Positions 8,622 to 16,236 of a stretch of DNA of 44,534 nt are shown in pieces (position 1 is the stretch's first letter; each line of letters starts with the position of its first letter). This DNA is from Flavobacteriales bacterium (GTDB taxonomy: Bacteria; Bacteroidota; Bacteroidia; Flavobacteriales_D; Sanyastnellaceae), in contig CANHWU010000004.1 in the NCBI GenBank assembly GCA_947464415.1, positions 1-44,534 of the forward strand. Reading direction: 5' to 3'. A program made the position numbers and the translations under genes. The notes beneath the pieces are model-generated. The model saw nothing but the letters and a program-made list of their open reading frames with translations, did not search any database and was not told the origin of the DNA.

Positions 8622-9641
8622 ATGCGAATGCGCTTAATGCTCTTCATTGCTTTTTCTTTTTCCATAGCCGATGCTATGCTCGCTCAACAGTGCAGTCAAA
8701 TCGCCTCCCATCCTATTTGTGCCCAGAGTGAGGCCTCTCAAGGGTCTATGGTACCATTCGATTTTAATATAGGGTGTTATGCAGCCACGATGAATTACTG
8801 CTTTTATTTAGAAACCGGTAGTAATGCCGGTAGTGCGGTAATGGCCATTCAAAGAGAAGACTGCGATTATGTGTATATCAATCCAATAACAGGGGTTGCT
8901 CAAACGGCGCAAGATTCGATTTTTATAACCATTGTAGGATTTCCTCAAAACGCAGACCCTTGTGATGCCTCTAATTACACTTATCAGAGTCCTTGTTTTT
9001 TATTACAACAACAAGTAGGGTTTTATGATATCCCTAATCTTCCTACGAACGCTTCATTGATGGTGATTGTCGGCTCTAATCATAACACTAATTTTGGACC
9101 TTGCTCGTTTAAAATTCATTTTTCCGGAGTGCCCTTCGAACTAAATACTACCGTAGATCCTCTTTTTATATTTGCTGGTCAACAAGCTTTTTTAAATGTT
9201 ACAGGCGCTAGTGAAAATGCAGATTATTCGTGGACTCCTGACGAGTTTGTTTCAAATCCCACCTCTCCCAATCCCACTGCGTTTCCAAGAGAAAGCACTG
9301 TTTTCTTTGTCACATCCAACATCGGTCCCTGTGTAGTTGCCGACTCTGTGAGCTTGCCTGTGGGAATTCCCGTATCTTTTTCCAATGCTATTAGCCCTAA
9401 TGGCGACTATATCAATGACGAATGGATCATCAACGGAATCGAAAAATTTGAACAAGCAGAAGTGTCTATATATGATCGTTGGGGACAAAGTGTATTTCAC
9501 TCCATTGGATACGGTACCCCCTGGAATGGAACAAACCGTGGGAAATTCTTACCCACCGGATCTTATTATTATGTCATACAATTGAACTCCCCTGTCGTGT
9601 ATATCGAACCGCTGGTGGGATATTTATCTATCGTGCGTTGA
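8622..9641 (+). CDS. Secreted protein with gliding motility-associated C-terminal domain (T9SS client)
   Basis: A 339-aa exported protein: a signal peptide (MRMRLMLFIAFSFSIADAMLAQ), then a Cys-rich beta domain (about 25-185), a short Ig/PKD-like segment (ADYSWTPDEFVSNPTSPNPTA), and a C-terminal domain with FSNAISPNGDYINDEWIING, VSIYDRWGQ and GSYYYVIQL. The last part is the gliding motility-associated C-terminal domain (the CHU_C/T9SS type B sorting tail family), which directs export and surface attachment by T9SS. It is followed, with overlapping stop and start, by a PorP/SprF-type gene, the usual partner arrangement. A second in-frame ATG lies at 8628. Confidence 0.9.
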   Translation: MRMRLMLFIAFSFSIADAMLAQQCSQIASHPICAQSEASQGSMVPFDFNIGCYAATMNYCFYLETGSNAGSAVMAIQREDCDYVYINPITGVAQTAQDSIFITIVGFPQNADPCDASNYTYQSPCFLLQQQVGFYDIPNLPTNASLMVIVGSNHNTNFGPCSFKIHFSGVPFELNTTVDPLFIFAGQQAFLNVTGASENADYSWTPDEFVSNPTSPNPTAFPRESTVFFVTSNIGPCVVADSVSLPVGIPVSFSNAISPNGDYINDEWIINGIEKFEQAEVSIYDRWGQSVFHSIGYGTPWNGTNRGKFLPTGSYYYVIQLNSPVVYIEPLVGYLSIVR

Positions 9642-10570
9642 GAAAGCTCTGCAAAATATTAATGGTGGTGATGGGTGTTTCCCAAGCATGGTGGGTGGGG
9701 AGCCAACAAACTACTCAATTCACCAATTTTGTTTTCAACTATCAAATGATCAATCCTGCTGCCACGGGATACACCACTTGCACCGAGTTCAAATCTACCC
9801 ACAGAAGTCAATGGGCCGGCATTGAAGGAGCACCGACCAATACTTCGGCCTTGATTCACGCAAGAATGCGCCCCCACAAAAACAGCTTCCAAGGATTAGG
9901 TGCCCAGATTGAGACCGACGCTGCGGGGGCATTTGGGGTAACGAGTTTCACCATGAATTACGCCTATCATACGCGTTTTACGAAAGGATATAATTTAGCG
10001 GCGGGTATTGGGGTGGGATTTACGCAATACAGGATTGACTTTACCAAGTTGAACTTTCGAAATCCCTTAGAAGAAACCGCCATCGGCAACAGCGTCTCAG
10101 ATTATGTCTTGCCCAATATCAACATGGGATTTTGGTTATACAGAGGAGATCGATTCTACGGATTGGCCATCCGATCTGCCGGCAACTCGAAAATAGATGG
10201 AACAACTGCCACTCGCTTACAAAGACATTACGCCCTGACGTATGGTAAATACATAAAAATCAACAAAGAGATTGCTTTCAAGCCGTCTTTCATGTTTCGT
10301 TGGGTCAAAAGCACTCGTCCCGCTATTGATGCACAATTGTTATTATCCTATAAAAAAGCCTTTTCTTTTGGGATTGCGGCTCGCAACGGGCACGGATTTA
10401 GCGCTCTCGTTAAGCTAGAACTGCTCAATCAAATTACCATTTGGTATGCCTATGATGTGACCTTAAACAAACTCAGATATGGATCCTATAGCACCCACGA
10501 AATCAGTATAGGACTCAGAACTTGTTCGGTTCTCGGAAAAGAAAATGGCCTTTGTGCCGCTTATGATTAA
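9638..10570 (+). CDS. PorP/SprF family type IX secretion membrane protein
   Basis: About 310 aa. After a signal peptide it shows QQTTQFTNFVFNYQMINPAATGY, the classic PorP/SprF opening, then alternating beta strands of an outer-membrane barrel and a family-typical C-terminal region (LWYAYD-like IWYAYDVTLNKLRYGSYSTHEISIGL). SprF is needed for surface delivery of SprB, and PorP-like proteins generally pair with type B sorted clients, here the gene just upstream. I chose TTG 9638, which overlaps the preceding TGA as TTGA and gives the basic n-region RKLCK before the hydrophobic core. ATG 9662 would leave only a short signal, and a longer upstream frame reads through the previous gene. Confidence 0.85.
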   Translation: MRKLCKILMVVMGVSQAWWVGSQQTTQFTNFVFNYQMINPAATGYTTCTEFKSTHRSQWAGIEGAPTNTSALIHARMRPHKNSFQGLGAQIETDAAGAFGVTSFTMNYAYHTRFTKGYNLAAGIGVGFTQYRIDFTKLNFRNPLEETAIGNSVSDYVLPNINMGFWLYRGDRFYGLAIRSAGNSKIDGTTATRLQRHYALTYGKYIKINKEIAFKPSFMFRWVKSTRPAIDAQLLLSYKKAFSFGIAARNGHGFSALVKLELLNQITIWYAYDVTLNKLRYGSYSTHEISIGLRTCSVLGKENGLCAAYD

Positions 10571-10934
10571 ATCCGACTTAAGCATCGAATCCATCCGAGA
10601 TTATTGTCTCCAAAAAAAAGGATGTACAGAGTCATTTCCTTTTGATGATCGAAACTTAGTCTTTAAAGTGATGAATAAAATTTTTGCTTTAATAGACATC
10701 GAATCTCAAGATTTTATTTTACTCAAATGCCATCCTGACAATGCTTTGGAATGGAGAGAGCAATATGCCGGAGTAAAGCCCGGCTATCATTCCAATAAGA
10801 GACATTGGAACACCGTAATGCTGAAGGAAGATGTTCCCCCTCAAAAAGTGTATGAATGGATAGACCATAGCTTTGAACAGGTAATTTTGGGATTACCCAA
10901 ATACAAAAGGGAGGAGTGGAATAACTCACTTTGA
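10563..10934 (+). CDS. MmcQ/YjbR family protein
   Basis: A 123-aa protein of the MmcQ/YjbR (DUF419) family. Seen: the N-terminal helix SIESIRDYCLQKKGCTESFPF, a beta strand with VFKVMNKIFALI, LKCHPDNALEWREQY, and HWNTVML followed by VYEWIDHSF. The fold is a double-wing, CyaY-like DNA-binding fold in structures of family members; the cellular role is uncertain. ATG 10563 overlaps the end of the PorP gene and fits the family start better than ATG 10545. It is the third gene of the run beginning at 8622. Confidence 0.85.
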   Translation: MIKSDLSIESIRDYCLQKKGCTESFPFDDRNLVFKVMNKIFALIDIESQDFILLKCHPDNALEWREQYAGVKPGYHSNKRHWNTVMLKEDVPPQKVYEWIDHSFEQVILGLPKYKREEWNNSL

Positions 10935-11009
10935 GTGTTGGATAACTCTTTACCAACCCCCACAAAACTGATTTTCTAAAAACTATTTTTACTCCATTGA
11001 AATAGCACA

Positions 11010-11756
11010 ATGGAAAATCAATTCATCTCCTTGCAAGGACTTGCCGATAAAATCGCGCAGCAGGTCAATCAAATTTATGATGGCCAATCTAAGAAGGATC
11101 ACCTTGAAAACTTAGTACTGAACGCCCGTGATTTATATGAGCGATTGGTGGTACTCCGCCACAAGGCCTATGAACAGGAATCCTTGGCGCCTCAACAACC
11201 AAAAGTGAATTTTGAAATTCCACTGCAGGACTTATTACACTCAGAAAACAACGCAGAAGAATCCAACCCCTTCAGGCAAGTATCATTGATGGAAATCATT
11301 GAGGAAGTAGAAGAGGAGGTTAAGCCAATTGAAGAGACATTTGAAACAGAAACGGAGAATAATTTTCAAGTTTTTCAATTGGAAGAGTCACAACCCAATG
11401 CGGAAGAGAGTCCCGATAAGACGCCCGACAGTAGCGTTGGCGATACACCAATATTTTCCCTGAATGATATCATCGCTCAACAACAGACCTCTGTAAATGT
11501 TGCGAGCAAGCTCGGTGTGGCTGCTATAGACGATTTAAAGAAGGCCATTACCATGAACCAGCGCTTTCAATTTGCAAGAGAATTATTCAATGGAGATACG
11601 GAATTGTATGAAATTACCATCAGTGATTTGAATAATACTTCCTCCCAAATGATAGAGAGCAAGTTATCGGAGCTCACCAAAAGACATGGTTGGGTAGTCG
11701 ATTCAATCGCCTATATCGAATTAAGAGAGTTGATTCAACGCCGTCATGGTGTATGA
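11010..11756 (+). CDS. Conserved Bacteroidota hypothetical protein upstream of rsmI
   Basis: A 248-aa soluble protein with no signal peptide or membrane segment. The N-terminal 55 residues are helical (LADKIAQQVNQIYDG, LVLNARDLYERLVVLRHKAYE). A long acidic, low-complexity linker follows (about 65-150, rich in E, Q and S). The C-terminal helical part is better conserved (LKKAITMNQRFQFARELFNGD, ELYEITISDLN, IESKLSELTKRHGW). Proteins with this layout and the NQRFxFxxELFNGD motif occur widely in Bacteroidota, but I know of no assigned function. It overlaps rsmI by ATGA, so the two are co-translated. The acidic linker suggests a scaffold-like role, but that is speculation. Confidence 0.85.
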   Translation: MENQFISLQGLADKIAQQVNQIYDGQSKKDHLENLVLNARDLYERLVVLRHKAYEQESLAPQQPKVNFEIPLQDLLHSENNAEESNPFRQVSLMEIIEEVEEEVKPIEETFETETENNFQVFQLEESQPNAEESPDKTPDSSVGDTPIFSLNDIIAQQQTSVNVASKLGVAAIDDLKKAITMNQRFQFARELFNGDTELYEITISDLNNTSSQMIESKLSELTKRHGWVVDSIAYIELRELIQRRHGV

Positions 11757-12424
11757 AATTAGCGTTGGTCCCCACTCCCATCGGTAACCTCGAAGATATC
11801 ACATTAAGGAGCTTACGCTACTTGCAGGAATGCGATTGGATCTTTTGCGAGGACACCCGATACAGCTCCAAGCTGCTCGCACATTATAAGATTCAGAAGC
11901 CGCTCTGGAGTTATCATTTGAACAATGAGCACAAGACGCTGGAAAAAGCCGTTGAAAAAATAAAAAGACTAGAATTGACTTGCTTGATTACAGATGCGGG
12001 AACCCCAGGAATTTCAGATCCAGGGTATTTATTAGTCAGAGCTTGCATTCAAGAGGGTATTGCAATTGAATGCTTACCTGGGGCTACGGCATTTGTACCC
12101 GCCTTAGTGATGAGCGGATTCCCTTGTGAAAAATTTTATTTTGAGGGCTTTCTACCGCAAAAAAAAGGACGCGAAACCAGAATCAAGGCACTTCTGCAAG
12201 AAGAGAAAACATCTGTGCTGTATGAATCTCCGCACCGCATTGAAAAAACCCTCGATCAGTTGATACAATGGGGCGGCGCAGAAAGAAATTGTTGTATTGC
12301 CAGAGAACTTTCCAAACTCCATGAAGAAATTTTCAGGGGAACTGTAATGGAAGCTAAGCAATGGGTGGTACAAACCGCACCAAAAGGCGAATTTGTTTTC
12401 ATCTTGTCTGCGTTAAAAGATTAA
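11753..12424 (+). CDS. rsmI: 16S rRNA (cytidine-1402-2'-O)-methyltransferase RsmI
   Basis: A 223-aa SAM-dependent methyltransferase of the tetrapyrrole-methylase fold. The family blocks are present: LVPTPIGNLEDITLRSL, EDTR, DAGTPGISDPGYLL, PGATAFVPALVMSGF, FEGFLPQKKG, YESPHRI and ARELSKLHEE. RsmI modifies C1402 in the decoding centre of 16S rRNA. ATG 11753 forms an ATGA overlap with the preceding gene and begins exactly at the family N-terminus (MKLALVPTPIG). Many homologues have a C-terminal extension of about 50 residues; this one ends right after the core, as is common in Bacteroidota. Confidence 0.95.
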   Translation: MKLALVPTPIGNLEDITLRSLRYLQECDWIFCEDTRYSSKLLAHYKIQKPLWSYHLNNEHKTLEKAVEKIKRLELTCLITDAGTPGISDPGYLLVRACIQEGIAIECLPGATAFVPALVMSGFPCEKFYFEGFLPQKKGRETRIKALLQEEKTSVLYESPHRIEKTLDQLIQWGGAERNCCIARELSKLHEEIFRGTVMEAKQWVVQTAPKGEFVFILSALKD

Positions 12425-12436
12425 ATTCGCGGCATG
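12422..12436 (+). promoter_or_regulatory. -7 box and start element of lysS
   Basis: TAAATTCGCGGCATG: a -7-like TAAATTCG (12422-12429), four nt CGGC, then the lysS ATG. The same 15 nt precede and include the valS start at 42430-42444 on the minus strand. The layout predicts a leaderless transcript. The box overlaps the rsmI stop codon. Confidence 0.5.
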
Positions 12437-14152
12437 AACGCGCATTTATCTCCAGAAGAAATCGTCAGAAGAGAAGCATTGGTTAAAATCCGTGAAAAGG
12501 GTATTGATCCTTTTCCTGCGGCAGAATTTGTCATTAATGACAACGCTGTCAATGCCAAATCCAATTATGAAGAGGGTAAATCGGTTACGTTAGCTGGCCG
12601 AATCATGAATCAAAGGGTAATGGGAAAGGCCATATTTGCTGATCTTCAAGATTCCGTTGGTAAAATTCAATTGTATTTGAATGCAGATGAAATCTGCCCA
12701 GGAGAAGATAAGTCTTTTTACAATGATGTCATCAAACATCTCCTTCACTATGGAGATTTCATTGGAATAACAGGAGTGCTTTTTACTACCAAAATGGGAG
12801 AGATTTCAGTGCGTGTGCAGCATCTTACGTTGCTAGCAAAATCCATCAAACCGCTTCCCGTGGTAAAAAAAGATGCCGAGGGCAATGTATATGACGCCTT
12901 CACGGATCCTGAGAATCGATACCGAATGCGTTATGTGGATCTTGTAGTGAATGATAAAGTGAAAGACACTTTTTTCAAGCGCACCCAGATCATCAATGCG
13001 ATGCGTGAATTTTTCAATACCAGTGGATATTTGGAGGTGGATACCCCCGTTTTACAGAACATTCCTGGCGGCGCAGCGGCCCGGCCATTTATAACCCATC
13101 ACAACGCATTGGACATTCCCATGTACTTAAGAATTGCCAATGAGCTGTATCTAAAAAGATTGATTGTGGGTGGTTTTGAGGGGGTCTATGAGTTTTCTAG
13201 AAACTTCAGAAATGAAGGGATGGACAGAACGCACAATCCGGAATTTACGGTAATGGAAATCTATGTGGCCTACAAAGACTACCATTGGATGATGGATTAT
13301 ACTGAAAAAATGCTGGCACATGTGTGTCAAAAGGCATTGGGAAGTACCACCGTTCAGCTAGGAGACAAAACATTGCATTTCCAACCTCCTTTCAAGCGTA
13401 TCTCCATGACGCAATCCATCCTTGAAAATACGGGATTTGATATCACCGGAAAATCGGAGCATGAATTGTTTGAGTTCTGTAAGAGCATAGGACTAGAAGT
13501 CAATGACACCATGGGAAAAGGCAAGTTGATTGATGAGATTTTCGGCGCAAAATGCGAGAAAACCTATATTCAACCCACATTTATTACAGACTATCCTGTA
13601 GAGATGTCGCCACTTTGTAAAAGGCATAGAGACAACCCATCTCTAACTGAGCGTTTTGAGCTGATGGTCAACGGAAAGGAAATTGCCAATGCCTATAGCG
13701 AGTTGAACGACCCCATTGATCAATTGTCGCGATTTGAAGAACAAATGAAATTGATGGAACGCGGCGATGACGAGGCCATGTTCATCGACCATGACTTTAT
13801 CCGTGCTTTGGAATATGGTATGCCTCCCACCTCTGGAATGGGTATTGGGGTAGATAGACTTGTGATGCTTCTCACCAACAATGAAACCATACAAGAAGTA
13901 TTACTATTCCCTCAAATGCGCCCGGAAAAACCTATCCAAGGCCCCGATCTCAATGCATTCAAAGCCATTGGTGTGCCAGAAGAGTGGTTGGAAATTTTAC
14001 CCAAGGCTGGCTATGTGGATATCGCACATCTAAAGGATGCAAAACCTACTGCTATCCATCAACAACTGAACGGGTATCGTAAAAAGCATAAATTGGAAAT
14101 TGCAGCGATCCAACTTGACGATGTTTTAGGTTGGTTGCAGAAAGTCAACTGA
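12434..14152 (+). CDS. lysS: Lysyl-tRNA synthetase, class II
   Basis: A 572-aa enzyme that charges tRNA-Lys. The N-terminal OB-fold anticodon domain covers about residues 50-150 (VTLAGRIMNQRVMGKAIFAD). The class II core follows: motif 1 around FLEVDTPVLQ-like YLEVDTPVLQ, motif 2 with FRNEGMDRTHNPEFT near residue 257, and motif 3 with GMGIGVDRLVMLLT near residue 467. After the normal end of the core (FPQMRPEKP, near 495) there are about 75 more residues that look helical, like a helix-hairpin-helix module (WLEILPKAGYVDIAHLKDAK). Bacteroidota LysS proteins often have such an extension. Its function is not known to me. Confidence 0.96.
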   Translation: MNAHLSPEEIVRREALVKIREKGIDPFPAAEFVINDNAVNAKSNYEEGKSVTLAGRIMNQRVMGKAIFADLQDSVGKIQLYLNADEICPGEDKSFYNDVIKHLLHYGDFIGITGVLFTTKMGEISVRVQHLTLLAKSIKPLPVVKKDAEGNVYDAFTDPENRYRMRYVDLVVNDKVKDTFFKRTQIINAMREFFNTSGYLEVDTPVLQNIPGGAAARPFITHHNALDIPMYLRIANELYLKRLIVGGFEGVYEFSRNFRNEGMDRTHNPEFTVMEIYVAYKDYHWMMDYTEKMLAHVCQKALGSTTVQLGDKTLHFQPPFKRISMTQSILENTGFDITGKSEHELFEFCKSIGLEVNDTMGKGKLIDEIFGAKCEKTYIQPTFITDYPVEMSPLCKRHRDNPSLTERFELMVNGKEIANAYSELNDPIDQLSRFEEQMKLMERGDDEAMFIDHDFIRALEYGMPPTSGMGIGVDRLVMLLTNNETIQEVLLFPQMRPEKPIQGPDLNAFKAIGVPEEWLEILPKAGYVDIAHLKDAKPTAIHQQLNGYRKKHKLEIAAIQLDDVLGWLQKVN

Positions 14153-14230
14153 CAACAGGAAGTGTATAAAAAATAACGCTCAGCCGTTTTCCTCCTGAAA
14201 GAATCAAGTCCTTTGTACAAAACTTAGGAT

Positions 14231-15157
14231 ATGATGCGCAAAATCGGTTTTCTATTCATGGTTGCATTGGTGTTTGCATCCTGTGTACCCAAAAAGAAAT
14301 TCACGGAATTAACAGAGAAAAAACACGCCGCAGATAATGAAATTGCTTCTCTACGATCTCACAGTGAAAAATTAGAGGCAGAGAAGAAAGAGTGCGATAC
14401 GCAGCTTTCAGTGGCCAAAAAAGATATTCAGCAATTGACTGCAGATACCACCAAGCTCGGTAAAAAGAATAGAGAGATGGCTGATCAAGTGGAAAATTTA
14501 GTTGTATTAAATGACACCTTGACTCAAAAAATGAATACCATCATATCGGCTTCTGATAAAAAGAATAAAATTCTTCTTGAAGAGTTGAGAAAAAAAGAAG
14601 GGGTATTGAATGAAAAAGAAACAGTCATCGTAGAAAGAGAAACGCAACTGAAGCAATTGCAAAATATGTTGGCGGCCAAAGACAGTGCCTCCAATGCGCT
14701 CAAAAATAAACTAACTGATGCTCTAGCGGCTTTCAGAAACAAAGGACTCACAGTAACCGAGCAAGATGGGAAAGTGTATGTGAGCATGGAGGCAAAACTT
14801 TTGTTTGCATCCGGAAGCACTGCAGTAGATGCGAGCGGAAGAAAAGCATTGCAAGAAATTGCTGCGGCCCTTGCAGATGAAAGCAATGTGGAGATCATTG
14901 TGGAGGGACACACCGACACGGATAAATTAAATTCATCTGTGATTCCGAGAGATAATTGGGAATTAAGTGTATTAAGAGCCACAGAAGTAGTTAAGATTCT
15001 AAGCGAGCAATCTCAAGTAAAACCTCAAATATTATCGGCTGCTGGCCGAGGAGAATTTCATCCGGTAGACCCCGATGATAAGGCAAAAAATAGAAGAATC
15101 GAGATCATCATTCAACCCAGTATGAAAGAGATCTATCAATGGATAGAAAAGCACTAA
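14231..15157 (+). CDS. OmpA-family lipoprotein with a long coiled coil
   Basis: A 308-aa protein. The signal ends in a lipobox (LVFASC, Cys19), followed by Val-Pro. Residues about 30-170 are heptad-rich and charged, a predicted coiled coil. The C-terminal OmpA/MotB domain (about 180-300) has LLFASGSTAVD, IIVEGHTDTD, WELSVLRATEVVKIL and the peptidoglycan-contact NRRIEIII motif. It should tether the outer membrane to peptidoglycan across the periplasm. ATG 14234 is an equally possible start. It converges on the 107-aa membrane protein gene with interlocked stop codons (15154-15157). Confidence 0.9.
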   Translation: MMRKIGFLFMVALVFASCVPKKKFTELTEKKHAADNEIASLRSHSEKLEAEKKECDTQLSVAKKDIQQLTADTTKLGKKNREMADQVENLVVLNDTLTQKMNTIISASDKKNKILLEELRKKEGVLNEKETVIVERETQLKQLQNMLAAKDSASNALKNKLTDALAAFRNKGLTVTEQDGKVYVSMEAKLLFASGSTAVDASGRKALQEIAAALADESNVEIIVEGHTDTDKLNSSVIPRDNWELSVLRATEVVKILSEQSQVKPQILSAAGRGEFHPVDPDDKAKNRRIEIIIQPSMKEIYQWIEKH

Positions 15158-15477
15158 AGAGGTTTCGGATAAATCACTTTACGCAATTCCAACTTTTTAG
15201 GATGTGATCGAATTACAATGCGAGTCCCCACTGGATACATAGGATGATCCTCACAAAATTCTGACGCTTTGAATTTTACCAATTGTCCATTGATACGGGC
15301 TTTGATCATCGGATGAAAACGCTCCTGTCCTTTTACTTTTGTTTTTGCCCAATTTTCGATAACCCCTTCAGAATCTAAATATTTAAATTTCATATAGATC
15401 TCATCTCTAAATCTCCAACTGAGATAAAGGAGAATTCCAATACTGATGATAATGGCGGGTAAAAAATCGTTGAGCAT
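15154..15477 (-). CDS. Small membrane-anchored protein of unknown function
   Basis: A 107-aa protein with one N-terminal transmembrane segment (FLPAIIISIGILLYLSWRF, residues 5-23) and a soluble domain of about 80 residues. Seen there: KFKYLDSEGVIENWAKTKVKGQ, RINGQLVKFKASEFCEDHPMYPVGTRIVI. The soluble part looks like a small beta barrel or OB-like fold with a PxGTxV turn, but I recognise no family. It is divergent from recO through an unusual palindromic promoter region, and its stop overlaps the stop of the OmpA lipoprotein gene. The proper start (ATG 15477) and a -7 box support it as a real gene. Confidence 0.75.
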   Translation of the reverse strand: MLNDFLPAIIISIGILLYLSWRFRDEIYMKFKYLDSEGVIENWAKTKVKGQERFHPMIKARINGQLVKFKASEFCEDHPMYPVGTRIVIRSHPKKLELRKVIYPKPL

Positions 15478-15481
15478 CTGT

Positions 15482-15499
15482 TAAATTTGAGCAAATTTA
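15482..15499. promoter_or_regulatory. Back-to-back -7 boxes forming a perfect inverted repeat (recO / 107-aa gene)
   Basis: TAAATTTG AG CAAATTTA. The plus strand offers TAAATTTG (15482-15489) for recO and the minus strand offers TAAATTTG (15499-15492) for the divergent gene. The two boxes are 2 nt apart, so two polymerases could not bind at the same time, and the predicted start points cross. Confidence 0.55.
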
Positions 15500-15519
15500 A
15501 GCACAAAGAGGTTCCGCAT

Positions 15520-16227
15520 ATGAAATCACGCGCTGAGGGCATTGTCATTTATAAGCAAAAAATCCGAGATGCGATGTGGTTGATCAAAGTACTGACCCTT
15601 GACCATGGGTTGCAATCCTTCTGGTATCGCCCTAAAAAGGGCATCCGACCCTTGAATACGTTAGAGGAAATTTCTTTTGTATCAGCAGGAGATCAGAGAG
15701 AGCAGCTGCATTGGATGAAAGAAGTAGAAATATTGGTGCCCCATCATCAGATAGAATCTCACCCGGTAAAGGCGGCCACAGCCCTGTTCATGCAGGAAAT
15801 TTTGTATCGCTTATTACAAGAAAATGACCCCCATCCACCATTATTCTATTTTCTCAAAGAAGTGATTGAGCAATTGGAACAAGAGGGAGATATTGCCTTG
15901 ATCCATTTTGTTTTTCTATTGGGACTCATGCGAAGCATGGGGTGTTGTCCAGTAGCGCCCCATGACCAACCAGATTGGTTTGGTATGCGCCAAGGTGAGT
16001 TTGGCCGAGGTACCCCCCCGATTGAACACATTGGAAAATCCAATCATCAGTTAGAGGCGTGGCTTGCACTGCTAAAAGGAGATTGGGCAAAACTGAAAGA
16101 AAAACCTATCACCAATGCGGATAGGCGAATGTTGTTGAAATCTATGGTAGATTACCTATTCATCCATCAACACAAAGTCAATGCGATTCAATCATTAGAC
16201 ATCTATTATGAGTTATTCCATGCTTAA
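15520..16227 (+). CDS. recO: DNA repair protein RecO
   Basis: About 235 aa. The N-terminal OB fold matches RecO (SRAEGIVIYKQKIRDAMWLIKVLTLDHGLQSFWY), followed by an all-helical domain (ALFMQEILYRLL, FHFVFLL-like IHFVFLLGLMRSMGCCP). RecO helps RecR load RecA onto SSB-coated single-stranded DNA in gap repair. I prefer ATG 15520, which begins directly at the OB fold; TTG 15487 lies inside the -7 box and would add 11 residues. holB follows after 9 nt, giving a small replication and repair pair. No zinc-finger cysteines like those of some RecO proteins are apparent. Confidence 0.85.
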   Translation: MKSRAEGIVIYKQKIRDAMWLIKVLTLDHGLQSFWYRPKKGIRPLNTLEEISFVSAGDQREQLHWMKEVEILVPHHQIESHPVKAATALFMQEILYRLLQENDPHPPLFYFLKEVIEQLEQEGDIALIHFVFLLGLMRSMGCCPVAPHDQPDWFGMRQGEFGRGTPPIEHIGKSNHQLEAWLALLKGDWAKLKEKPITNADRRMLLKSMVDYLFIHQHKVNAIQSLDIYYELFHA

Positions 16228-16236
16228 CTTTACCAC

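Noticed and set aside
14524-14982. 152-codon minus-strand frame inside the OmpA lipoprotein gene
   Set aside because: Shadow of a well-supported OmpA-domain gene; the translation is Ser/Phe/Leu-rich without family motifs.
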